From positions 1-12,300 of the forward strand of contig JAIOSR010000188.1 of NCBI GenBank assembly GCA_021107495.1: a stretch of DNA of 12,300 nt. The letters run 5' to 3'. Below the pieces are notes generated by a model. The model made no database searches, had not been told where the DNA came from, and saw nothing but the letters and a program-made list of their open reading frames with translations. The stretch comes from Desulfobacterales bacterium. Lineage in GTDB: Bacteria; Desulfobacterota; DSM-4660; Desulfatiglandales; Desulfatiglandaceae. The position numbers and the translations under genes were made by a program. Of this stretch, positions 6,061 to 12,300 are shown in pieces; the stretch's first letter is position 1; the number at the start of each line of letters is the position of its first letter.

Positions 6061-7032
6061 ATGGCCGTAAACAGGATAGCCGGCGTTTTGAGTGAAGGGC
6101 GGTCTTTTCTGCTCATGACCCACAAGGATCCTGATGCGGATGCCATTGGTTCTCTTCTCGCCCTTGGCAAGGCACTGATTGATGCAAAAAAGGAGGTGGT
6201 CCTTCTTACTGAGAAACCTGTGCCTGATGTTTTCAGGTTTTTGAGGGGCGCCGACAGGATTGTCCAGGTCTTTGATACCGGAAAGGATTTTGACGCCGTT
6301 GTGGTCCTGGATTGCTCTGAGATTGAAAGAATAGGCTGTTTTCCCGGTTGCCTCGAGGGTCGCAGGCCATTGATAAATGTTGATCATCATGAAACCAATT
6401 CTTTTTTCGGGGATTTGAATCTGGTCGACCCGCACGGCTCCTCAACCGGTGAACTGGTGTTTAATATCATAAAGGCGGCAGACTTCCGGTTTGGCTATGA
6501 AGTGGCGGAAAATATTTTTGCGGCCATTCAGGCGGATACGGGTTCCTTCAAGTATGATAACACCTCTTCCACGTGTCTGGCAGTTGCAGCGGAGATGCTT
6601 GAGTACGGGGTAAAGCCCTGGGAGATTTCCCGCAAGATGGTGGCTGAATATTCACTGTCTCGTTTGAGGTTGTTGGAAATGACCCTGGGCTCTGTCGAAT
6701 TCCATCATCAGGGGAAGATCGGCATAATGACGATTTCTTTAGAGATGTTTAAAAAGGCCGGGGCGGTTGAGACTGATAGTGAAAGGCTAGTTGATTATCC
6801 GAGATTTGTTTCAGGTGTTGAAATTGCCGTTCTGATACGTGAGAGATATAAGGACGATTATAAGTTCAGCCTTCGATCCAACGGCAGGGCCAACGTGGCC
6901 GAGCTGGCATCCCGGTTTGGTGGTGGAGGGCATGCCATGGCCGCCGGGTTCGAGGGTCGCGGATCCATAACTGTTTTGAAAAGCGATTTAATGAAGGAAG
7001 CTGTTCGGTTTTTAGATGGGACACCAGATTGA
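6061..7032 (+). CDS. nrnA: DHH/DHHA1 phosphoesterase, NrnA-like oligoribonuclease
   Basis: This 323-residue protein is a DHH-DHHA1 phosphoesterase of the NrnA type, enzymes that cut nano-RNAs of 2-5 nt and often 3'-phosphoadenosine 5'-phosphate using Mn2+. The metal-binding motifs are complete: HKDPDADAIGS at 21-31, Asp84 in VVLDCSE, DHH at 108-110, and Asp159 in ADTGSF. The C-terminal DHHA1 substrate-binding domain carries GGGGH at 287-291 followed by AAG. The length matches NrnA (about 313-325). It lies two bases after rbfA and its last 17 nt overlap truB, so it belongs to a coupled set. A role in finishing RNA products from PNPase, encoded nearby, is a natural inference. Hydrolysis of c-di-AMP or pGpG by a related enzyme is an alternative that cannot be settled here. 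Confidence 0.92.
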   Translation: MAVNRIAGVLSEGRSFLLMTHKDPDADAIGSLLALGKALIDAKKEVVLLTEKPVPDVFRFLRGADRIVQVFDTGKDFDAVVVLDCSEIERIGCFPGCLEGRRPLINVDHHETNSFFGDLNLVDPHGSSTGELVFNIIKAADFRFGYEVAENIFAAIQADTGSFKYDNTSSTCLAVAAEMLEYGVKPWEISRKMVAEYSLSRLRLLEMTLGSVEFHHQGKIGIMTISLEMFKKAGAVETDSERLVDYPRFVSGVEIAVLIRERYKDDYKFSLRSNGRANVAELASRFGGGGHAMAAGFEGRGSITVLKSDLMKEAVRFLDGTPD

Positions 7033-7951
7033 CGGCATACTTCTAATTGACAAGACTGAAGGCGAAACCTCCCATGATGTGGTGAAAAAGGTGAAGTCAG
7101 CCCTTGGCTTAAAGGGTTGCAAGGTCGGTCATGCCGGAACCTTGGATCCTTTTGCCACCGGTTTACTGATAATCCTTTTGGGCCAGGGAACCAAACTCTC
7201 ACGTTTCATTATGTCTGAGGACAAAGTCTATTTGGGCACTATGAGGCTGGGAGTTGAAACGGATACATTGGATTGTACAGGGAGCGTTGTTCGTACAGGT
7301 ATAGTACCTGAGTTGGGGATAGAACAAATCAGGGATAAGGCACGGCAGTTTGTGGGAGAGATCGAGCAGTCACCACCAATCTATTCTGCGTTGAAATATA
7401 AGGGAACACGGGCATACAAGCTGGCGCGCAGGGGCGAGGAAATATCCCTTGAAAAGAGAAATGTCACCGTGTACTCCCTTCGAATATATTCCGTTGATCT
7501 GCCGGATGTTACTATGGAGGTCAAGTGTTCCAGCGGGACCTATATCAGGAGTCTTGCTGCCGACTTGGGTAAGGGGCTGGGACCAGGCGGCCATCTCACG
7601 TCTTTGAGACGACTCGCCAGCGGTACTTTCAAGTCAGAGGATGCCCTGAGTTCCGGGGAGCCTCTAATCAAAGATAGAGAACGTTTTTCTGTTTTGCGGG
7701 ATAAAGTGATCCCCTTGAGGGCTGCCCTTCCGGGCATGAAAGAGATAAAGGTGGGAGACCTGCTTGCAAAAAAGATAAGGCATGGCTACCAACCAGTGTT
7801 GGAAGATTTTACCGGTGTATGGGATATGACCGGGTTTGAGGACGTTAATGTCAAACTGGTCAGGGATGGAGAACTTGTGGCCATCATGAAAGCGAACAAG
7901 AGCGCGGGGGTAGATCATGGAAAAGTAAGGATAGAGAGGGTGTTTTTATAA
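7016..7951 (+). CDS. truB: tRNA pseudouridine(55) synthase TruB
   Basis: This 311-residue protein is TruB, which converts U55 to pseudouridine in the T-loop of nearly all tRNAs and also acts as a tRNA chaperone. The N-terminal signature GILLIDKTEGETSHDVV is followed by KVGHAGTLDPFATGLL, which holds the catalytic Asp44. Further core motifs include QSPPIYSALKYKGTRAY and the strand CSSGTYIRSLAADLG. A C-terminal PUA-like RNA-binding domain occupies about 240-311. The length agrees with E. coli TruB (314). The ATG at 7016 lies inside the nrnA 3' end (17-nt overlap) without a strong ribosome binding site, pointing to translational coupling. A small hairpin follows directly after the stop codon. Confidence 0.97.
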   Translation: MGHQIDGILLIDKTEGETSHDVVKKVKSALGLKGCKVGHAGTLDPFATGLLIILLGQGTKLSRFIMSEDKVYLGTMRLGVETDTLDCTGSVVRTGIVPELGIEQIRDKARQFVGEIEQSPPIYSALKYKGTRAYKLARRGEEISLEKRNVTVYSLRIYSVDLPDVTMEVKCSSGTYIRSLAADLGKGLGPGGHLTSLRRLASGTFKSEDALSSGEPLIKDRERFSVLRDKVIPLRAALPGMKEIKVGDLLAKKIRHGYQPVLEDFTGVWDMTGFEDVNVKLVRDGELVAIMKANKSAGVDHGKVRIERVFL

Positions 7952-7970
7952 AATCGCGAAGCGATATTTT
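7950..7970 (+). terminator. Hairpin after truB, possible weak terminator
   Basis: ATCGC (7953-7957) pairs with GCGAT (7961-7965) around a GAA loop, and flanking As pair with the run TTTT at 7967-7970 after a one-base bulge. It begins within the truB stop codon and lies before rpsO. Short stem and T run suggest at most partial termination or an RNA-stability or processing element between truB and rpsO. Confidence 0.4.
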
Positions 7971-7997
7971 GACATGAACAAAAATATAAAATTATAC

Positions 7998-8004
7998 AGG
8001 AGGT
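7998..8004 (+). promoter_or_regulatory. Near-perfect Shine-Dalgarno deciding the rpsO GTG start
   Basis: AGGAGGT, fully complementary to the 16S rRNA 3' end, stands seven bases before GTG at 8012. This supports the GTG start and indicates high translation, as expected for a ribosomal protein. Confidence 0.9.
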
Positions 8005-8011
8005 AAGAAAA

Positions 8012-8281
8012 GTGGTTTTAACGCCAGAAGCCAAAAGAGAGATTATTGATCGCTTCAAGGTTAACGAAAACGATACCGGTTCACCTGAGGTTCAGATCGC
8101 ATTATTAAGCAATAGAATCAAATATCTTACTGATCATTTCAAAATACATAAGAAGGACCATCATTCACGTAGAGGCCTTTTGAAACTGGTGGGTCAGAGG
8201 AGAAGGCTCCTCAATTATTTGAAAAAGAGAGACGCGGAAAAATATCAGATCGTAATCAAGGAACTGGGTATTCGAAAATAG
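8012..8281 (+). CDS. rpsO: 30S ribosomal protein S15
   Basis: This 89-residue basic protein is S15, a primary binding protein of the 16S rRNA central domain that organises the platform and forms a bridge to the 50S subunit. The full family signature is seen: DTGSPEVQIALLSNRI, then LTDHFKIHKKDHHSRRGL, LVGQRRRLLNYL and KRDAEKY. The length of 89 is the standard one. It starts at GTG, chosen because of the excellent AGGAGGT site and because the family begins just before LTPEAK. In E. coli S15 represses its own mRNA through a leader pseudoknot; the leader here is only 60 nt and I see no convincing equivalent. Gene order truB-rpsO-pnp is widely conserved. Confidence 0.98.
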   Translation: MVLTPEAKREIIDRFKVNENDTGSPEVQIALLSNRIKYLTDHFKIHKKDHHSRRGLLKLVGQRRRLLNYLKKRDAEKYQIVIKELGIRK

Positions 8282-8379
8282 CCACACAAAGAAACAGAAG
8301 AAAAGGCTATTGTGTTGATAATGAACTTCAACATAAACAATAAATCGTCAATCAACAAGACGAAAGGATAATATAGAAA

Positions 8380-10476
8380 ATGATAAAAAAATGTTCAATA
8401 GAGCTTAACGGCCAGACCCTGACCGTGGAATCCGGGCGTATTGCCAAGCAGGCAAGCGGTTCCGTGGTTGTGACTTTGGGGGAGACGATGGTTCTTGTGA
8501 CCGCTGTTGCGACGGATGAGGTTCGCGCGGGAATCGATTTTCTTCCTCTTACAGTTGAATATCAGGAGATGTCCTATGCAGGGGGAAGAATCCCGGGGAA
8601 TTTTTTCCGCAGGGACATGGGAAGGCCCGGTGAGAGGGAGACCCTGACTTCCCGCTTGATCGACAGGCCGATCAGGCCTCTTTTTCCCGATAATTACCAT
8701 TATGAGACCCAGGTAATTGCGTCGGTGTTCTCAACAGATAAGGAAAATGAGGCTGATGTTCTGGCCATGTTAGGGGCTTCTGCAGCGCTTGAAGTATCGG
8801 ATATCCCTTTTTCGGGGCCGATCGCAGGAGTGCGTGTGGGAAGGGTTGACGGCAGGTTAATTGCGAACCCCACGCTAAGCCAATTAGCGGAAAGCGATAT
8901 CAATCTGATCGTGGCAGGCAATCGAACGGGTATTGTCATGGTGGAGGCCGGCGGCCTTTTTGTTTCCGAGTCGGAAATGATCGAAGCGATTTTTTATGGC
9001 CATGAGGCCATGCAGCCAATGCTTGATATGCAGGAAGAGCTTAAATCCGCAATCGGCAAATCGAAAAGGGAAATCCCGCCTGAACCGGTTGATGAGGAAC
9101 TTCACAAAAAAATCGTTGAGTTGGGGAACCCCCTGCTCAGAGAGGTTATTACTACTGCGGATAAAATGTTGCGGCAGCAAAAAGGCCGGGATGCACGAAA
9201 CAGTGTGGTTGAGGCGTTATCCGAGACCTATGAAGGAAAAAAATCGGAGATCAAGGAATCGCTGCATGATCTGGAAAAGAAGATGGTCCGTGAGATGATC
9301 CTGAATGAAGGAAAACGGATTGACGGGCGGCCTTTTTCCGAAGTGAGGCCGATAGAGTGTGTCGTTGGCGTTTTGCCGCGTGCCCATGGGTCGGCGCTTT
9401 TTACCCGAGGTGAGACACAGGCAATGGTTTCAGCTACCTTGGGAACGGAACGAGACGAGCAGCGGATAGAGACCATGTACGGAGACCATTTCAGGTCGTT
9501 TATACTTCATTATAATTTCCCACCCTACAGCGTGGGTGAGGCCAAAAGAATTGGTGGTCCGGGCCGCAGGGATATCGGGCACGGGGCACTTGCCCGGCGC
9601 GCTCTTTTGCCCGTAATGCCTGACAATGAGGATTTTCAATACTGTGTTCGAGTCGTGTCCGAGATACTTGAATCCAATGGATCTTCATCTATGGCAACGG
9701 TCTGCGGTGGCTGTCTTTCCCTTATGGATGCAGGTGTTCCCATTAAAGAGCCTGTGGCAGGCGTGGCCATGGGGCTTGTGGCAGAGGGCGATAAGGTGGC
9801 GGTACTGACTGATATTATCGGGGATGAAGACCACTACGGTGATATGGATTTCAAGGTCACCGGCACGCGCGACGGGATTACCGCTCTGCAGATGGACATA
9901 AAAGTGGAAAATATTTCAAGGGGGGTTCTGGAACAGGCCCTTGCGCAGGCAAAGGAGGGCAGGCTGTTTATCTTGGATGCCATGAATGAGGCCATTTCCA
10001 AACCAAGGACCAATGTGTCTGAGTATGCGCCGGTCATCACCAGGATTAAGATCAAACCTGAAAAGGTCAGGGTACTTATAGGCCCCGGAGGAAAGACGAT
10101 CCGGGAAATTTCTAACGCCTCTGAGGCCAGGATAGACGTGGATGATGAGGGGACCGTGACTATTTCTTCTTCGGACAAAGAAAGCGCCGAGTCTGCCAAA
10201 AAAATGATCAACGAGATCCTTCAGGAGGCCGAGGTCGGCAAGCTCTACATGGGGAAAGTGGTAAAAATCATGGATTTTGGAGCCTTTGTTGAGATTTTTC
10301 CGGGAACAGACGGCCTGGTCCATATATCACAATTGGACAAGGACAGGGTCAACAAGGTTACAGATATTCTCAATGAAGGAGATGAGGTCCTGGTAAAGGT
10401 ACTCGAAGTGAACAATGACGGTAAGATTCGTCTCTCGCGCAAGGCGGCATTAGGTGAGAGCTTAGATAATGTATAA
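8380..10476 (+). CDS. pnp: Polyribonucleotide nucleotidyltransferase (PNPase)
   Basis: This 698-residue protein is PNPase, the trimeric phosphorolytic 3'-5' exoribonuclease of the degradosome. The domains are in order: first RNase PH-like core with FFRRDMGRPGERE (75-87) and RLIDRPIRPLFP, an all-helical linker (about 225-305), the second catalytic core (about 310-545) with GDEDHYGDMDFK, whose Asp482 and Asp488 correspond to E. coli Asp486 and Asp492, then KH with GPGG at 568-571 and S1 (about 620-690). The extended acidic tail some PNPases carry is absent. The ATG at 8380 follows AAAGGA (8363-8368) with a longish 11-nt spacing. It lies 98 nt after rpsO; that leader shows only a weak stem (8284-8289 with 8310-8315). 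The last 8 nt overlap the M16 gene. Confidence 0.98.
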   Translation: MIKKCSIELNGQTLTVESGRIAKQASGSVVVTLGETMVLVTAVATDEVRAGIDFLPLTVEYQEMSYAGGRIPGNFFRRDMGRPGERETLTSRLIDRPIRPLFPDNYHYETQVIASVFSTDKENEADVLAMLGASAALEVSDIPFSGPIAGVRVGRVDGRLIANPTLSQLAESDINLIVAGNRTGIVMVEAGGLFVSESEMIEAIFYGHEAMQPMLDMQEELKSAIGKSKREIPPEPVDEELHKKIVELGNPLLREVITTADKMLRQQKGRDARNSVVEALSETYEGKKSEIKESLHDLEKKMVREMILNEGKRIDGRPFSEVRPIECVVGVLPRAHGSALFTRGETQAMVSATLGTERDEQRIETMYGDHFRSFILHYNFPPYSVGEAKRIGGPGRRDIGHGALARRALLPVMPDNEDFQYCVRVVSEILESNGSSSMATVCGGCLSLMDAGVPIKEPVAGVAMGLVAEGDKVAVLTDIIGDEDHYGDMDFKVTGTRDGITALQMDIKVENISRGVLEQALAQAKEGRLFILDAMNEAISKPRTNVSEYAPVITRIKIKPEKVRVLIGPGGKTIREISNASEARIDVDDEGTVTISSSDKESAESAKKMINEILQEAEVGKLYMGKVVKIMDFGAFVEIFPGTDGLVHISQLDKDRVNKVTDILNEGDEVLVKVLEVNNDGKIRLSRKAALGESLDNV

Positions 10477-11728
10477 TAAGACAGTCCTGAAAAATGGTGT
10501 CCGGATTATTTCGGAGCCATTAGACCATTTGCGATCCGTTTCCCTTGGTATATGGGTCGATACCGGTTCTCGTGACGAAATCAGGTCGGAGAACGGTATC
10601 TCCCATTTTATTGAACATATGATTTTTAAGGGAACGCGGAATCGCACCAGTCTTGAAATCGCAAAGGAACTGGATGCAATCGGGGGAATGTCCAATGCAT
10701 TTACCGGCAAGGAAAACACCTGTTTTTACGCTAAGGTCCTTGGCAAGCATTTTACTCGCGTAGCGGATATTCTTTCCGATATTTTCTTGAATTCGACTTT
10801 CGATCCCGATGACATGGAGCGTGAGAGACAGGTGATCTTCCAGGAGATCAACATGGTGGAAGATACGCCCGATGATAATATCCATGTGTTGTTCAATCGA
10901 CTCTTCTGGACCGATCATCCCATCGGCATGTCCGTTCTGGGAACGGATGAAACTGTTTCCGCAATAGCAAAAGAGACCATCCTCAGATATATCGACACGT
11001 TTTATGTGCCCGGGAGAATCCTTGTAGTTGCGGCAGGGGATGTTGATCACCAGTCAATGGTTTCATGCTTTGAACCCCTTTTCGGTTCGGCACCGGGCGG
11101 AAAAAACTCGACTCCTGAAAGGACTGTTCCCGTTGCGGAAGCGGGTGTCTCTTGTCATTTCAAAGACCTTGAACAGGTGCATATCTGCCTGGGAGGTGTG
11201 GCACCCTCTCAGACGAGTGACAAGCGATTTGCCTGTGCCATTTTCAACACGATCTTCGGGGGTAACATGAGTTCCCGCCTGTTTCAGGAGATAAGGGAGA
11301 ACCGTGGCTTGGCCTATGCCGTGTACTCCTTTGTTTCTTCTTATGTTGATACGGGCCTTTTAGGGGTTTATTTGGCTACTGACTCCAAGAATGTAAACCC
11401 CGCACTCGAGACCGTTCAGGAAGAAATAAAAAAGATCATCAAAGGGGAGATTTCCAAATCGGACTTAACTGCGGCCAAAGATCACCTGATCGGAGGTATC
11501 TATCTTTCATCTGAAAGCAGTGACAGCCGAATGATGCGCATGGCGAAAAATGAATTCATTTTTGGGAGATATGTGGACTTTGAGGAAATTGTGTCCCAGT
11601 TGGAAAAGGTCAATGTGGATGAAGTGATTGATGTCGCCAGTGATATATTCCGGGACGGTAAGGTCTCGTTAACCACGTTGGGTCCATTAAGGGAAGAGGA
11701 CCTGGACAGGAGCAACCTTCATCTGTAG
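10469..11728 (+). CDS. M16 family zinc metallopeptidase
   Basis: This 419-residue protein is an M16B-type zinc peptidase, resembling mitochondrial processing peptidase beta and the YmxG/MlpA proteins often encoded after pnp. The inverted zinc motif HFIEH is at 46-50 (His46, Glu49, His50), and the third ligand is probably Glu126 in QEINMVED, 75 residues further on. The second, non-catalytic lobe has the usual RLFQEIRENRGLAYAVYS around 270-287, which contributes substrate-binding Arg and Tyr. Length fits a single two-lobe chain that would dimerise. No signal peptide or membrane segment is seen, so it is likely cytoplasmic. The start overlaps pnp by 8 nt, suggesting coupled translation. The substrate is unknown; roles in peptide clearance or processing are proposed for relatives. 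Confidence 0.93.
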   Translation: MYNKTVLKNGVRIISEPLDHLRSVSLGIWVDTGSRDEIRSENGISHFIEHMIFKGTRNRTSLEIAKELDAIGGMSNAFTGKENTCFYAKVLGKHFTRVADILSDIFLNSTFDPDDMERERQVIFQEINMVEDTPDDNIHVLFNRLFWTDHPIGMSVLGTDETVSAIAKETILRYIDTFYVPGRILVVAAGDVDHQSMVSCFEPLFGSAPGGKNSTPERTVPVAEAGVSCHFKDLEQVHICLGGVAPSQTSDKRFACAIFNTIFGGNMSSRLFQEIRENRGLAYAVYSFVSSYVDTGLLGVYLATDSKNVNPALETVQEEIKKIIKGEISKSDLTAAKDHLIGGIYLSSESSDSRMMRMAKNEFIFGRYVDFEEIVSQLEKVNVDEVIDVASDIFRDGKVSLTTLGPLREEDLDRSNLHL

Positions 11729-11743
11729 TTTAATGTAATATTG

Positions 11744-11778
11744 AAAATCTGGTTTTTTTGGCTATATCAGAATTTTTT
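11744..11778 (+). terminator. AT-rich terminator-like hairpin after the M16 gene
   Basis: AAAATCTG (11744-11751) can pair with CAG and ATTTT (11768-11776, one bulged A), with a 16-nt loop, and the 3' arm runs into TTTTTT (11773-11778). It begins 16 nt after the M16 stop, a usual place for an operon end. Stability is low because most pairs are AT and the loop is large. Confidence 0.35.
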
Positions 11779-11796
11779 GTCTCTGTCTGCAGAATT

Positions 11797-11927
11797 GCTG
11801 CAAGAGTTTGAAATGAACTAAAGTCTAAAGTGAGCTAAAGTTAAGGAATTCTGTCAATTATATAAAAACAGCGGAGCGAAGCGACACCATAATTTTAGGC
11901 ACTTTAGACACTTTTAACTTATACAGC
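11797..11927. repeat. Dispersed palindromic repeat, copy 2
   Basis: This stretch aligns with copy 1 at 5454-5574, including 33 identical nt (11835-11867). Its left side has CTAAAGT at 11818-11824, 11825-11831 and 11835-11841; its right side has ACTTTAG at 11901-11907. TCTAAAGTG (11824-11832) pairs exactly with CACTTTAGA (11900-11908), and the outermost GCTG and CAGC also match. The centre reads CGGAGCGAAGCGACACC. It lacks the enclosing GTTCA-type arms found around copy 1. Confidence 0.85.
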
Positions 11928-11960
11928 ATTAAGTAAAATAGTCTCTTTCAGCGGCAAACC

Positions 11961-11990
11961 AAAATCTGGCCTTTCAGGACCGGGATTTTT
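11961..11990 (+). terminator. Hairpin with T tract just before dut
   Basis: GGCCT (11968-11972) pairs with AGG and CC (11976-11981, one bulged A) around a TTC loop, and after a small internal loop AAAATC (11961-11966) pairs with GATTTT (11984-11989), ending in a five-T run (11986-11990). The A and T tracts make it look bidirectional. It could end the rimP-M16 transcript or attenuate reading into dut, whose ribosome binding site lies 16 nt further on. Confidence 0.5.
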
Positions 11991-12006
11991 ACTTCAGTCA
12001 CCCTTT

Positions 12007-12011
12007 AGGAG
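12007..12011 (+). promoter_or_regulatory. Ribosome binding site deciding the dut TTG start
   Basis: AGGAG at 12007-12011 stands six bases before TTG at 12018. An in-frame TAG at 12006-12008 rules out any earlier start, and the next in-frame ATG would cut into dUTPase motif 1. Confidence 0.8.
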
Positions 12012-12017
12012 TTCCTC

Positions 12018-12300
12018 TTGCACGGAATACCTGTCAAGATTACACGTCTCAAAGGCAATAAAGACCTTTCCCTGCCCGAATATGAATCAGAAGGATCTTC
12101 CGGTATGGATATCAGGGCCTCTGTAAAGGAACCGGTCCTGCTGAAACCCGGCGAAATACGCCTGATTCCTACAGGGTTGAGCGTTTCCGTACCCCCCGGA
12201 TACGAGGCCCAGATGCGGCCGCGAAGCGGCCTGGCACTTCATAACGGCATAGGGATGGTGAATTCACCCGGGACCATTGATTCCGATTACAGGGGTGAAA
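12018..12300 (+). CDS. dut: Deoxyuridine 5'-triphosphate nucleotidohydrolase (5' part)
   Basis: The 94 codons present belong to trimeric dUTPase, which splits dUTP into dUMP and pyrophosphate, keeping uracil out of DNA and supplying dUMP for thymidylate synthesis. Motif 1 (SSGMDIRA, residues 27-34), motif 2 (RPRSGLA, 67-73) and motif 3 (GTIDSDYRGE, 85-94) are all intact and correctly spaced. The uridine-binding hairpin tyrosine motif and the Gly-rich C-terminal motif 5 lie beyond the window end. Translation very probably starts at TTG, because of AGGAG just upstream, the in-frame stop at 12006-12008 and the absence of any ATG or GTG before motif 1. The gene is separated from the M16 gene by 289 nt with hairpins and a repeat, so it may have its own transcript. 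Confidence 0.94.
   Translation, partial: MHGIPVKITRLKGNKDLSLPEYESEGSSGMDIRASVKEPVLLKPGEIRLIPTGLSVSVPPGYEAQMRPRSGLALHNGIGMVNSPGTIDSDYRGE

Noticed and set aside
7969..7997. Consensus -35 hexamer TTGACA at 7969-7974 followed by AT-rich DNA, suggesting an rpsO promoter
   Set aside because: The -10-like matches at proper spacing are poor or fall so close to AGGAGGT that the transcript would start inside or after the ribosome binding site; the better TAAAAT match (7987-7992) is only 12 nt away.
8282..8379. rpsO-pnp gap as an autoregulatory pnp leader with an RNase III-type stem
   Set aside because: Only a 6-bp AT-rich pairing (8284-8289 with 8310-8315) with a 20-nt loop is seen, not the long stem of the E. 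coli leader.
10520..11050. A 176-codon open frame on the - strand opposite the M16 gene
   Set aside because: The + strand frame encodes an intact M16 peptidase with active-site residues; the antisense product shows no recognisable domain.

Overview
The window is a contiguous block of twelve housekeeping genes, all on the + strand. It runs from transcription/translation control into ribosome maturation and RNA turnover: rimP, nusA, ylxR, infB, a DUF503/ylxP gene, rbfA, nrnA-type DHH phosphoesterase, truB, rpsO, pnp, an M16 zinc peptidase, and the first 94 codons of dut. The nusA-infB-rbfA-truB-rpsO-pnp core is ancient and widely conserved. Together, the DUF503 gene after infB, the DHH phosphoesterase between rbfA and truB, and the M16 peptidase and dut after pnp suggest a Gram-negative bacterium of the Desulfobacterota (former Deltaproteobacteria) type. 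That assignment is inference from gene order, protein character and repeat style, not from a search.

Layout. 1-2371: rimP, a 145-nt leader with hairpins, nusA, and ylxR overlapping the nusA end. 2372-5342: infB (IF2), then DUF503. 5343-5698: a 356-nt gap with no gene, packed with nested inverted repeats. 5699-7951: rbfA, nrnA and truB, tightly packed or overlapping. 7952-10476: rpsO with a near-perfect Shine-Dalgarno, then pnp. 10469-11728: M16 peptidase overlapping the pnp end. 11729-12017: a 289-nt gap with terminator-like hairpins and a second copy of the repeat seen at 5454-5574. 12018-12300: 5' part of dut, starting at TTG.

How the genes work together. RimP and RbfA mature the 30S subunit, S15 is a primary 16S-binding protein, IF2 starts translation, and TruB makes Psi55 in tRNA. 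NusA controls pausing, termination and antitermination. PNPase degrades RNA to short oligomers, which NrnA-type enzymes finish. M16 and dut are frequent neighbours of pnp rather than partners in this process.

The coding content is ordinary and I see no hidden defence system, mobile element with a transposase, CRISPR array or tRNA/rRNA. The parts worth a second look are non-coding or small: a repeat family present twice (33 nt identical between copies), an enclosing inverted repeat built from 7-nt units, a rimP-nusA leader with two mutually exclusive stems, and an 84-bp tandem duplication that lengthens the acidic tail of NusA.
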